From: Halichondria panicea
Taxonomy: Eukaryota; Porifera; Demospongiae; Suberitida; Halichondriidae
Direction: 5' to 3'
Assembly (NCBI RefSeq): GCF_963675165.1
Contig: NW_026986606.1
Coordinates: forward strand, 1 to 56,744
Length of the DNA stretch: 56,744 nucleotides
Positions 22,901-31,647 of this stretch are shown here, in pieces. The notes below the pieces were generated by a model that did no database searches, was not told the DNA's origin, and saw only the letters and a program-made list of their open reading frames with translations. The position numbers and the translations under genes are program-made. Numbering within the stretch: the first letter of the stretch is position 1; the number at the start of each line of letters is the position of its first letter.

Positions 22901-25900
22901 ACTAAGTTTCCAAAAGTTGTGAGCAGCTATAATAATCGTTACGTTACACGTATCGATACACTTGCATTCAATGTATAATTATTGTCAAAATTGTTTCATC
23001 AGTGGTGAATACTCATCTGGGTATAGGAACCGATGTGGAAGCACGTTACCATCACGCTCCATTTCTTGAATGCTCGTTATTGCTTGTCGATTTTTTTTTA
23101 CATACTAGTGAAAAAACCGGATGACAAAAGTGATGACTCCCCACAATTTGTAGCAAAAGAAGTACACAAGTGGAGTACAAGCAAGAACGTATATTAAATA
23201 TCACCAATTCCAAAGGTTCAAATATGCTTTGATATGCAAATTCCAAGTCATTATAAATACTGCTGATAGCCAAAACAATGAATCGAGGGTGTTGTACCTG
23301 TTTACCTTATAAGGACGTAAGGTAGCAACAATAAACCCTGTAAAGCTTGATACAATGATGAAGTTAAGGTAATGGTTTCTGCTGCTCACTGAAAATATTA
23401 GTATGATTCTAACCATTAAGTAGTACCCGGTAAACCAGCGATGATCTCTTGTTCCAGGCTCAGTACCGTTCTTAAAACCCTTGTAAGTTGTTAGCAACCT
23501 CGTTAAAAAAATTGAAGCGACAGAAGGAAAGAATTTTCTGGAAAGTCTTAAGCTGATAGAGCATAATTAATAGAGCTGGCAAAGCAACTATTGCTATCAG
23601 TACAGTGATTGCTAGTATTTTCAATTTCAGATACTCCTTCGAATAAATTGTGTATTCCACCTTGTAATAAAGCCGTTCAATCATGTTTTCAGACTTTTCT
23701 CTGACCGTTACTGGTTGTAGCAAATACAATGACGTAGAGCAAAACTTGCTGTACGAGAGAAGCAGGAAAGTGACAAACACGTTTATAACAGAGCCTTTGA
23801 GTTTCCAGCTTGTACGAATTCTTGCAAAGCAGGTGTGAAATAGCCTCCAACAAACATATAGTACTCGACAACCTCGGTCATGTAAAGTTATAAGCTAGTA
23901 TAGAAATACAATGAAGAGTATTGAAGAAGTCCAGGCTAAATAGTCCATAGCAGTCTGCTATGAATTTTGTGGTGGAATAAGATTTCTCAAACCCATTTAC
24001 GACAAACAGATTGTAATTGAATTCACTCGTGACAAGTTGAGCAGCTAATACAAATCCATTAAGAGCAGGCGACACTAAATTTATCCGGAATACAATCATG
24101 ACAGTACAGATAGTTGTCATAGGAACAATCACCCTGATAGCAAACAGAATCCACCCCCAAGGATAAGCTATGCACTCCTTGCATTCTCTGTAATAGGAGA
24201 ACATAGCTGGTCCCAGTCCTGGTTGGCATTTACTGCAGAGTAAGCCAGTGTGATTCAGAGGTCCACACATGTCTTGAGTCAACTTAGTCGGATTGGTTGG
24301 TACCGTATGGTAGAGCTCACTGCTGTAGGTGTTGTATGGGCATGCTCCAAAGGACAATGTTCCGTTATCGAATGTCAGACAATATCCAAACAGCACGCTG
24401 GTTCTGTTGGAGTATTGCTCACAGTCTATCATATCTGATGCCGCTGCTGCACACTCGCATCCGTGGTCTGACCGCTCAAACCATGTAGGGCAATCCTCCT
24501 CTGTACTGGCTGGAACCAGCAGTAGTATACCGAGCACCGTCAATGCTTGTAACATGTTGTAGATCAGCACTAGACTAGAAATCTGTGAACAATGACTGTG
24601 AATTTTCAGAAGGAAAAATAATTATGCGACTAACTTACGTAGGTATATTCGCTGTTTATCTGTCAAATGCAATACTTTTATCCACCAGCTTTTGTAAACA
24701 GCCCAGTGTTTATCATGTTTATGACTTCAAAAATGTGCAACTGAGAACAATTGTTAAAGAATTCTGGCTGTCTAGTCAATGTTGTAGAGCTCGTAGTTAA
24801 TGTAACATCAATAGTTTTGTTCGAAAACAACACATGTTATGATGCTTTTACGTACATGTACCCGCAGGTATTCCTGGTAAGATGGGACCCTCTGGCACTC
24901 CTGGCAGTAGAGGTATCCCTGGTAAAGAGGCTATGCCTGGTGTGATTGGTCCACCTGGTGATGACGGTCGTAACGGAGCACCAGGTCAGAGAGGACTGCC
25001 AGGCAAAACGGTGAGTCATTATACCTACTCAATTACGTAGAACCACGTTGTTTATGCATGGTATTTATTATCATAATTTATGAGCACCTGGTCTCCATTA
25101 AATACCGGGGGGGAGGGGGCTTAAACATTGGTCTCACATAAATGCCACACCCTGAAACGTCATGTAGTTAGGAAATAAGTTAATCGAGGGAATATATAGT
25201 GTGCATGCATTCACTACGTGCAAAAATAAGATGATTTATAAGTGCCGATGTTTTGGGTTAATTGCTGGCATGATATCTATACTCGTGGTCACATAATGCG
25301 GTATTATTATGACATCTCCTGCAGGGTATACCTGGCATGCGAGGCATACCAGGCAAAAATGGCCCAGTGGGACCCATTGGCCCATATGGAGTCAACGGCA
25401 GCGCTGGCTCACCAGGTGCTCGAGGTATCCCCGGTAAAAGTGGTCCTTCAGGGATACCAGGGAGACTGGGTATCCCTGGGAAGTCTGGTCGGCCCGGGGG
25501 ACGAGGCATCCCCGGCAAGAGTGGACCAGCTGGACAGCCAGGAAGAAGGGGACATCCAGGAAAGGGTAAGATAGGCCTACATTCAGTTTTATGGCATACA
25601 TAAATGTTCCTTCATCAAAATTCTTGTAGTTTCGATCATTGTAGTAGTTATGTATGTATGCATGCTTTCAGCGCACAAGCCCAATCCTTAAGTATGAAAT
25701 TGTTATATGTAGTTGGCCCAAGTGGTCCAAATGGGGAACCCGGTGGAGATGGTGTAAAGGGAGTCCCGGGAGCTAGGGGAATCCCGGGAAAGCGGGGAAT
25801 AGCTGGTCGTACTGGACAACCAGGCAAACCAGGACCAGTGGGACCGTCTGGAACACCAGGCATTAATGGAGTGCCGGGCAGAAATGCTAGTGATGGAGAA

Positions 25901-28900
25901 CGGGGTGACAAGGTACAGAAATAGTATCATAACTACGATGATATATATACACAACAGTAGAGGAAACGAAATTGATAGAAATTATGATACAAGACTGCAA
26001 TACTATAGAATTACAGTATAATATACTGCTATATTGAGAGCATGATATAATTTAACTGTGTGCAGGGTATGGACGGCATGAAGGGAGACAGAGGAAATCA
26101 GGGTATTCCTGGAACTGTTATTGGTAAGCTCTGTTCAGTTTGTTGACTCAGGAGAAGTTCCTGAAATTAGCCAAAATTGCCTAGAATTATTATAAGCACT
26201 TCTTCTCCCAGTTGCGGGTGGTGAGCCTGGTTTAATGGGTGGCAAAGGGGAGAAGGGTGACCTCGGTCTGAGGGGAACCCCCGGAGAGAGGGGTATGAGG
26301 GGACCTGATGGAACGAGTGGAAGGAAGGGAGACACTGGGGACGAGGGTGAGTGAATGTCTGCATAATGTCTAGCTGGTTTTGTATAAGCTATATAATAAT
26401 GTGTAAATCACCATGCATGCTTTTGGTCACACGGTATATTGATCAGCTTCGTGTTTTACTTTGAGCTTTGCATACGTAGGTTTTCTATTGTAGTTAAACT
26501 ATTAGTTGGGCTGAAGTACAACCAACTGTGTGGGGTTGGGTACCACTCCAATCTGGGTTTTGTTCCACTAGTACTTAGCTTTAGGGTGTGGCTAAGCATA
26601 AATATGATTAATCCCAAGTGGGCGGTAACTTTATACATTGTAGCTCAGTTAGAATGCTACTGCAAGAGTCACTTTTGCATGCCACTAGCTCTAACTGACC
26701 TGGCATGTTCCTGGATCAAGCTGGCTTGTCTACTATTGTTGCATTTTGAGAGAATTACTAGTTACTGACTCGTTCATTAATGAGCCACGCCTTCAGCACT
26801 TGAACTTTGCAATCTGATTGGGCTGCAAAATTTCTGCAGTGGAACAAAACTCAGATTGGAGTGGTGCCCAACCCTACGCAGTTGGTTGGACTCCGCCAAA
26901 CTATTAAACTATGGGAGTCAGTTGGAATGCTCCTTTAGATAGGTTACAGGTTGAGCAAAAATAATGTGTATGTTTATAAATCAATAATTATGCTGAATTA
27001 TTGTGTTTGTGTAGGTCCCAAAGGATGCATAGGAGGTCCTGGTGTGAATGGTAACAAGGGAGACCGTGGAGAGAAAGGTGATGCCAACGGTCCACAGGGA
27101 GACACGGGAGACAAAGGAGATATGGGTGAGCTGACTTCCTGCTAGTATTGAACTCTGTGTGTGTTTGTGTTATACTACCCGAGGTGCTTAGTTTTCGCTG
27201 TTTTCGAGGGTTAGTAATCCTCCACGAAAATGTTCCACACACATAGCTAATAGCGGACGCAACATGCATTGACATACCGTATAGCGCGAAATTTATTCGC
27301 AACAAAATGTTTTTAGAGGTACATGTACTTCCACGTATCTTGATCATTTATGTTGTGCAATAGGCTAAATGTTTTACTGTAGTATTTTCACTGTGCAAAA
27401 ACAGGTGATGCTGGTAGAACTGGAAAGCCTGGCCTGAGGGGTGGGCGTGGGCCTCCCGGTGCTCTTGGACTCACAGGAAACCGTGGTTTCCAGGGCAGGA
27501 AGGGAGACGTCGGAAATGAGGGGCTCAAGGGTTGTCTCGGCGACAATGGAGTGAAGGGAGAGAAGGGCAGCACAGGCAGGAAGGGACCACCTGGTCTGGA
27601 TGGACGTGATGCCTCTCTAATGGTTGGTATCATATTAAAATCATTACTTAGTACGTAGTGTAATAGTCTACCAGCTACCAGGATACAAATTTTGCATTTA
27701 GTTGAAGGTCCCCTTTCAAACTATAATTAGTATTCACTTACGTATGCAACCAAAGTGCTAGCTGTTGATTCTGTAGACTAATTTAACGTACACTGTTTCA
27801 ACTCGTTGAGCATACGTACATACATTTATAATTATGATACGTATCCCTCGTTTGTCTAAAGGTTTCAATCTTCTCATCATTTTCAATGTTGAATGAGTCT
27901 CAGTTGACTGGAGTGTTGGGAGCAGTAGCCTTCGACTCAGAGACCAGTATAATGTACATCTATACAGATGGTGGATGGTTGTCACTCTTCACTGTAAGGC
28001 ACTAGCTCTAGTGTTAGTGAAATAATCTAGTACGTCATTCTCTGTTTTGAATGCCTTAATAGATTATCAGGCACTGCGTGTAAAGATAATATATTTTCTT
28101 CACTGTGAGATACTTATGTGTACACTTATAGGAGTGCGCCCATGTATGTGCCCTTTATGGATGTATAGTCAATCAATATTAGCACCTGTTCTCAACCACA
28201 TACAGCCCTCAAGATCAAGACGGGACGTTAACGATCAATTTCCAGGAGAGGTAACACTTGCGTATACGTAGGTGGATGTTGGCATAGCCACATGCAATGC
28301 CGTATTATTAAAGTTTATGTCGTACTTTTCGATGGTGCTTCATACAGTCATACGTAAATGTGATATCAGTGTTTCAGGGTAATGTATATTGTTTTGTAGC
28401 ACATGCAATCTCTTAACTCAATTATGCATTTCATTCTAACAGTGTGGTAATGGAGTGATAGAGGGAGAGGAGGAGTGTGACGGTAGCGACGTGGGAGAGA
28501 GCACCTGTCAGAGTGTCGTTAAATTACCGTAAGTTGCTATACCCTTTAAGTAGTATGTACGCATGATATCATTTACTGTGTTTATGTGTGATAGGTATGC
28601 AGGCAGGGTATCCTGTACACCGCAGTGCAAACTTGATGTGTCTGGATGTACACCGTTAGCCGTGAGTTCCTATTCATGCATGTACTTATCATCGTATATA
28701 TAGTAGTTGTATAGTCTCTGCTCTTATGTGAAATTAATGTGTGCGTGCCTATAATAATTATAGTCGTTCCGTTTATCCATGTACATACATAATTATACAT
28801 GCAGGCTTTGTTGTTTGCTGTTAAGACACACAAAATGCGAAAGGTTCACATTGATTCTACCAATTGGAACGAACACCATCGCAGTTATTTCAATGAGACG

Positions 28901-29920
28901 TTATCAGCGGACATAGCCTGCCAAGACTCGGCTGTCAGGGCTGGTGTGCCAGGTGTCTTTGTGGCACTGCTGTCTACAAGCAGAAGGTCGATAGGAAAGA
29001 TCATCAGTTTGCAACAAAGCGACAACATTCCAATCATTAACTCACAGGTACGTAAGCGACTGCTTAATTGTGGCTTAAATGCATCCTTTATCCTAGCTCT
29101 CTTAATGTATCAATCCTCTCATGATTGTCATCCAATGAATTACTGTATTACTATGCTTTGCGAGTGAAATACCTTTTTGGGAATGCGACACATTTTAAGG
29201 TAATCAGCAGAAATATTGACACATACATACTTTTTGCAGGGCTTGAAAGCATAATTATGTTTGGTACTTGCAAAACACAGTAAACACGTAATTGGATGCC
29301 CTTGACCTGTGCTTTGCTTAGAAGGCCATACCGTATTCTTGTAGTGAAATGAACAGCCTGTGCCATCTGTGCCCTTATTTGTCTCCCCATACACAGGGAG
29401 AGATACTGCATGAGTCGTGGAAAAACCTTCACTATAAGAATCAAATCAGTCTGCAGAAAACTCTTACACTGAGTGGTTATCCTCTTGCTGAAGAGTAAGT
29501 GAACATCTGAATTGTATTGTAAAAAGCTCATTGATAAATTAAGTGGACGTACATAGTTTTATAGGACAACACACGGATATAGTATATCCGACATTGGCCG
29601 ACTATCAAGCATACATGCATCGGGTGGTGCCTTTTGGCTATAATATACACTATAGTGTATGTAAGCTTACGTACATTGTAGTGTATACTGGTAAGCTTTT
29701 ATGTGATTGTTTTTTCTTTAGGTTCGGCATTTGGTTAAGCCCGTTAACACCTGAGGATAATCAAGCAGGTGATGATTGTGAGTCATGGACGAGTGATTCC
29801 CCAGACGTCTCTGGCTCTGGACGATTGAGAAGACAGGAACAGTCTGCTTTACAATACAGCATTCCATGTAACAATGATATGGCTGTTCTCTGTTTACAAT
29901 TAACACACCGCTTCTCTTAG
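7817..29920 (+). CDS. Multiplexin-like collagen (type XV/XVIII family): TSPN - collagen - Cys-rich - endostatin
   Basis: A 58-exon model with GT-AG junctions gives one uninterrupted frame of 5445 nt (1814 aa plus TAG). Order by residue: signal peptide 1 to ~24; thrombospondin-N/laminin-G-like domain to 213; Gly-X-Y region ~214-1525; trimerisation-like segment 1526-1569; hinge with RSRR 1570-1584; Cys-rich module 1585-1635; endostatin 1636-1814. A TSPN-like N-terminus, collagen and C-terminal endostatin together define multiplexins, secreted basement-membrane-zone collagens whose endostatin fragment can be released by proteolysis. Differences from vertebrate members are a much longer, far less interrupted helix and the Cys-rich insertion. 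A 5.3-kb intron holds two other genes. There is no C4-type NC1 domain (not collagen IV) and no fibrillar C-propeptide. Hand-made exon edges may be off by a few bases at individual sites. Confidence 0.92.
8417..9350 (+). other. Collagen gene exons 2-4: thrombospondin-N / laminin-G-like domain
   Basis: Exons 8417-8681, 9003-9234 and 9294-9350 join in phases 1, 2 and 0. The product (about residues 29-213) has the beta-sandwich pattern of TSPN domains: [12 protein letters not shown], an [14 protein letters not shown] strand, a [18 protein letters not shown] strand and a closing Cys in VAVSGCSV. The two cysteines (VNC, SGC) are placed where TSPN domains form their conserved disulphide. The fold call is from pattern only. 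This domain precedes the helix in multiplexins and other TSPN-bearing collagens. Confidence 0.75.
11661..12683. other. Long intron within the collagen gene, no gene seen
   Basis: About 1 kb between helix exons. It starts with a GTCT tandem near 11706-11730 and otherwise holds low-complexity AT-rich sequence. I find no coding exon or complete inverted-repeat element. Confidence 0.5.
13231..13427. mobile_element. Diverged TA-MITE (GGGTAATTTTCG family) in a collagen intron
   Basis: It contains the family blocks TTTTCGTGG, ACCCACGAATGAAGCGACCTTGCC and a right end GAAAATTACCCGGTATAC, matching the elements at 41011-41211 and 49858-50062. The left terminus is degraded. Confidence 0.65.
14830..15339. 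other. Intron with small inverted repeat, no supported gene
   Basis: A short hairpin pairs ATATGCCACACCTA near 15220 with TAGGTGTGGTATAT near 15265. A short open frame at 14849-15082 has no recognisable domain and I do not call it a gene. Confidence 0.45.
19795..20150. mobile_element. Distant MITE of the ATGCCTC family in the large intron
   Basis: It begins TAATGCCTCTCGCC and ends CGCCTTGAGGCATAA, an inverted ATGCCTC end pair. Interior blocks (AACTCGAGAAAG, CTAGAAGTTC, TTGAGCAGTTGCA) are diverged versions of those in copies A, B and E. Confidence 0.6.
20220..20642. mobile_element. Inverted-repeat element with GTGACAGGCTCTG ends
   Basis: A left end of about 30 bp (GTGACAGGCTCTGGGAAAAC…) is mirrored at 20611-20640 (…GTTTTCTCAGAGCCTGTCAC). 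It is non-coding and lies about 200 bp upstream of the nested repeat-protein gene. Confidence 0.75.
20837..22012 (+). CDS. Secreted Ser/acidic 20-residue-repeat protein (nested in collagen intron)
   Basis: A single exon of 391 aa from the ATG at 20837. Residues 1-21 are a clear signal peptide ([20 protein letters not shown]), followed by a short basic pro-like stretch with RSKRS. The rest is about 16 tandem copies of a 60-bp/20-residue unit, consensus [20 protein letters not shown]. Units alternate between GSNSSS- and ESDKSS-type in the first half, a 120-bp higher-order pattern. One unit near 21430 lacks 3 bp, keeping frame. The product is very rich in Ser, Glu, Asp, Asn and Thr, with no Cys in the repeats and many acidic-Ser contexts suited to secretory-pathway phosphorylation or O-glycosylation. 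No homology is recognised. A role in extracellular matrix or mineral is only a guess from composition. The antisense frames also stay open because the period is a multiple of three; those are shadows. Confidence 0.8.
   Translation: MKYIIVALTLLVAMVLLIEGKPQTMKLEEGESAFTRSKRSDNDKKSAAESTEPGKSSPSESTADNSVLGSNSSSLSANEENTADNTTSESDKSSLSANEDSRADNTVSGSNSSSLSANEENTADNTASESDKSSLSANEDSRADNTASESDSSSLSVNEENTADNTISGSNSSLLSANEENTADSTISESDKSSLSANEDRADNTASESEKSSLSASEESTADNTASGSYSSSLSASEESTADNTASESDKSSLSVNEESTADNTASESDKSSLSASEESTADNTASGSYSSSLSANEENTADNTAPESDKPSLSANEENTADNTASESDKSSLSANEESTADNTASESDKSLLSANEENTADNTASGSASSSQTASEESTADSTDSMDES
22013..22439. other. 3' flank of the repeat-protein gene
   Basis: AT-rich sequence with no coding exon. 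Near 22393-22430 there is a weak remnant of the TA-MITE family (GTGGTTTTCGCGGATTAAG). No canonical AATAAA was located with confidence. Confidence 0.4.
22440..22790 (-). mobile_element. MITE, ATGCCTCGGTG family (copy D), truncated
   Basis: Reverse orientation of copies A-C: core blocks from GCCTAGTTTTGCTTACTTGG to the terminus TCTCCACCGAGGCATCAGCA. The GCGCATGCGC end is missing. Confidence 0.7.
23104..24570 (-). pseudogene. Cys-rich multi-pass membrane protein, decayed (antisense in collagen intron)
   Basis: The start at 24570 gives [19 protein letters not shown], a signal peptide, then a Cys-rich ectodomain with a [20 protein letters not shown] signature, [12 protein letters not shown] and successive hydrophobic helices. 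The same product continues in other frames: [20 protein letters not shown] (23800-23740), then [16 protein letters not shown] (near 23440), then further helices to about 23104. This family, as I remember it from sponge genomes, is an orphan-receptor-like protein with about seven TM helices. Breaks: a frame change with apparent loss of some 30 residues near 23880, a frameshift near a poly-T at 23490-23510, and an in-frame TGA at 23201-23203 followed by one more plausible helix. Three independent lesions favour a pseudogene. Family function is unknown to me. Confidence 0.7.
24868..27622 (+). other. Collagen gene exons 45-51: triple-helix block 2
   Basis: Exons 24868-25010, 25325-25565, 25713-25912, 26066-26123, 26212-26346, 27015-27125 and 27405-27622. 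Unlike block 1, these are long (up to 241 nt), and most junctions are phase 1, splitting a codon (usually Gly). Imperfections: GKEAMPG (Gly to Ala), GRNASDG (Gly to Ala, also an N-glycosylation sequon), GTVIVAGGEPG and GDANGPQG. One RGD occurs in GERGDK. Two helix cysteines (GCIG, GCLG) could form interchain bonds. Confidence 0.9.
26491..26913. mobile_element. Inverted-repeat element in a collagen intron
   Basis: The left arm contains GGTACCACTCCAATCTGGGT; the right arm contains its inverse, CTCAGATTGGAGTGGTGCCC. Arms of about 75 bp, roughly 85% alike, end in TAGTTAAACTATT / AAACTATTAAACTA. It is non-coding and lies between exons 26212-26346 and 27015-27125. Confidence 0.75.
27862..27993 (+). 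other. Collagen gene exon 52: trimerisation-like segment
   Basis: A 44-residue exon directly after the last Gly-X-Y residues: a hydrophobic start ([15 protein letters not shown]), then [20 protein letters not shown] followed by GGWLSLFT. Multiplexin trimerisation domains have the same place and pattern (G-x-L-x-x-V ... short strand ... GW), so I infer the equivalent chain-association role. Similarity is by eye and short. Confidence 0.55.
28206..28250 (+). other. Collagen gene exon 53: hinge with RSRR proprotein-convertase-type site
   Basis: This 15-residue exon encodes [20 protein letters not shown] fits the R-x-[KR]-R furin consensus. It lies between the trimerisation-like segment and the Cys-rich/endostatin part, where cleavage would release a roughly 235-residue C-terminal fragment. 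Cleavage is inferred. Confidence 0.6.
28443..28661 (+). other. Collagen gene exons 54-55: CGNG...ECD Cys-rich module
   Basis: Exons 28443-28528 and 28595-28661 (phase 2 join) encode about 51 residues: [16 protein letters not shown], then C, then [14 protein letters not shown]. The order CGNG-x-EEECD ... C ... C-x3-C ... C is that of the DUF4215/Myxococcus-type Cys-rich repeat found in secreted proteins of protists, bacteria and some animals. I know of no vertebrate multiplexin with it. Six cysteines suggest three disulphides. Confidence 0.65.
28805..29920 (+). other. Collagen gene exons 56-58: endostatin domain and stop
   Basis: Exons 28805-29047, 29397-29494 and 29722-29920 (TAG 29918-29920) encode 179 residues; human endostatin has about 183. 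Landmarks: [20 protein letters not shown] (human [20 protein letters not shown]), [15 protein letters not shown] (human VPIVNLKDELLFPSW), CESWTSDSP (human CETWRTEAP) and AVLCLQ (human IVLCIE). Cysteines at domain positions 39, 133, 163 and 171: the last two gaps (30 and 8) equal human endostatin exactly, the first is 94 versus 102. Histidines near the N-terminus (positions 9 and 15) could serve as metal ligands, as in vertebrates, but this is uncertain. Confidence 0.9.
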
Positions 29921-30519
29921 AAAATCTTTTAGTTTCAGTGTCCAACTATTTTTTAAGAAATGGCTTTTGACGACAGTTATGTAATGTTTGCTGAAGGCGC
30001 CGTATATATTATAGTAGGTGTGGGGACAAAACTAAATACCATGCAGGGTGCATGTATAATTATATGATGTGCACTGGACTATATATACTTATGATGTGTG
30101 ACTTAATTGTATCACTCGATTAGATCCCTTTGAATACAATATTGAAAGTAGGAAACTTGCAGGAACATTATAGTTTATCGTTTGCATTATTTCCGACTGA
30201 TGACAGTTGGCATTGACAGTTGGCATTGACAAATTGACAGCTGCATGTTTTTTCACGTGTACACTTCTGTTCAAATAGGGCTATATATGCAGATTTCAAT
30301 GATGTAAGTGATAGACAAAATTTTTGCGTATCAACTTACTGTGCACGTTTTATCATAAAAAGAGGAATCTATTATAAAGTGGACTAATTATTTGACAATC
30401 CCTACCTACGTCTGAGTGCAAAGCTCTATAGCCCAACTCCTTTTGCTCCGTGAGACCGTGGCACTGTCTTGTAATAGCTCCTACTGTCTACGAAGGTACA
30501 TATGTATGCAAACTGCAGG
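29921..30519. other. Intergenic region 3' of the collagen gene
   Basis: AT-rich, with a short tandem GACAGTTGGCATT near 30202-30230. No coding exon recognised. Confidence 0.45.
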
Positions 30520-30975
30520 ATGAAGTTTTTTCTTACAACTATTATTGTCTTGTCCGTATGCATTGTTGGTAGATTTAGTTGCAGTGGTGTGGAGTATTTT
30601 GTCTCACCAACCCCTTTACCCAACCCCAACTGTCCCGAGAAATCAATTTGTCATATTTTGAGTGACTATGTGAGAGGCTCTCAATTATTCTTCAACAGCC
30701 ACAACAATATTTCCTTGCTTTTTCTGAATGGAACCCACAATTTAGAATTGTCTTTCTTTTTGGAAGATTACAAGAAAAGCTTGTCCTTTTACATGGCAAG
30801 CACCGACTCCAAGTTTAGACCAACAATTGTTGTTCCTCGTAAAATCAAAATCATGTTTGTAGGATTCAGGCACCTGAAGTTGCAGGATATAATTATTTTC
30901 GGTAATGATTTACCTACTCTTTATTTTATGGAATTCCGTCTTGACCAATCAGATTGCAGAAGTCCAGTCAGGTGA
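30520..30975 (+). pseudogene. Truncated N-terminal fragment of a signal-peptide/ectodomain membrane-protein family
   Basis: ATG at 30520 gives MKFFLTTIIVLSVCIVGRFS (signal peptide), then VEYFVSPTPLPNPNCPEKSI, C-H-I-L-S-D-Y and an NISLLFLNGTHNLE strand. I associate this start with large sponge membrane proteins that have an extracellular beta-helix-like region followed by the CGPLNxTG...C multi-TM part, the family of the broken gene at 23104-24570. Here the frame closes after about 151 residues with no TM region, and downstream DNA is repeats, so this is probably a remnant. Confidence 0.55.
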
Positions 30976-31647
30976 TGAACTTGGAGGCAGCAAAGAACTG
31001 CACTTTGCTCAACGCATTTGGATAATCATTACGCATGCATTACGCATGGTTAACACTTCGTACATAGAAGCTGCTGCGAAGCATAAGCAAGCCAAGCAGG
31101 GGTCCTTGGGCAAGATTTTGCAAAACACAAATAGAGAGAGATGCCTTCGCTTGAAATTTATATTAACAATTAGCAAATACGTGTGGGCGTAAGATCACGA
31201 ATTTAATTACTGGTTTTGTGAGCAATCAACATTCCATTTTGAATTGACTTCATGACAAGAGTGCTCAGACGGTGTTCCAAAGGAACGGCGGCTGATTCAT
31301 GAGACTATAACTTTGTACGACTTGGTCACGACAGTACAGTCGTTAGCTAGCTATACTAGCTGGAAGGGTAGTTTGTATGAACCCAACGAACTACCTCTGG
31401 ATCCGCCCCTGGTTAAACATTTTTGGGTATGTTGTAGCTTGGTCATTCACCTACACATTGGTATCAGCACCATTTCTTACAATCAAAAGATATTTACATT
31501 TAAGTACAGCTACTCACACATTTGTGGTAATCTACTCTCTAAGCTGGATGCACTATATAAGAACCCCCCTTCCTTATAAATCCTGGATCCGCCCCTGAAA
31601 GGGGGGGCTATAGCCCCGTCAGCCCCCCTCTGCCTACGCCACTGTTT
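30976..31647. repeat. Repeat-rich spacer with a fragment of the 31.8-33.9 kb foldback element
   Basis: 31406-31555 is closely similar to one arm of the palindrome at 32339-33551 (AAAAGATATTTACATTTAAG, CACACATTTGTGGTAATCTA). It is flanked on both sides by CTGGATCCGCCCCTG termini. No gene is seen. Confidence 0.6.

Larger units (their letters stand above)
19589..24867 (+). other. 5.3-kb phase-1 intron of the collagen gene hosting two nested genes
   Basis: The donor after GGAGCACGAG (19588) and the acceptor CCCGCAG before GTATTCCTGG (24868) restore the Gly codon split G|GT. The intron is about 15 times the usual length. It holds MITEs (19795-20150, 20220-20642, 22440-22790), a same-strand secreted repeat-protein gene (20837-22012) and an opposite-strand membrane-protein pseudogene (23104-24570). 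Confidence 0.85.

Noticed and set aside
25258-27633. Pro/Gly-rich minus-strand open frames over the collagen exons (25258-25518, 25648-25911, 27388-27633 and others)
   Set aside because: They are antisense reflections of Gly-X-Y codons; the plus strand splices into a single coherent frame.
7817-29920. Type IV or fibrillar collagen assignment
   Set aside because: No C4 (NC1) domain and no fibrillar C-propeptide follow the helix. Instead there is an endostatin domain, and exon sizes are not the 54-bp fibrillar pattern.
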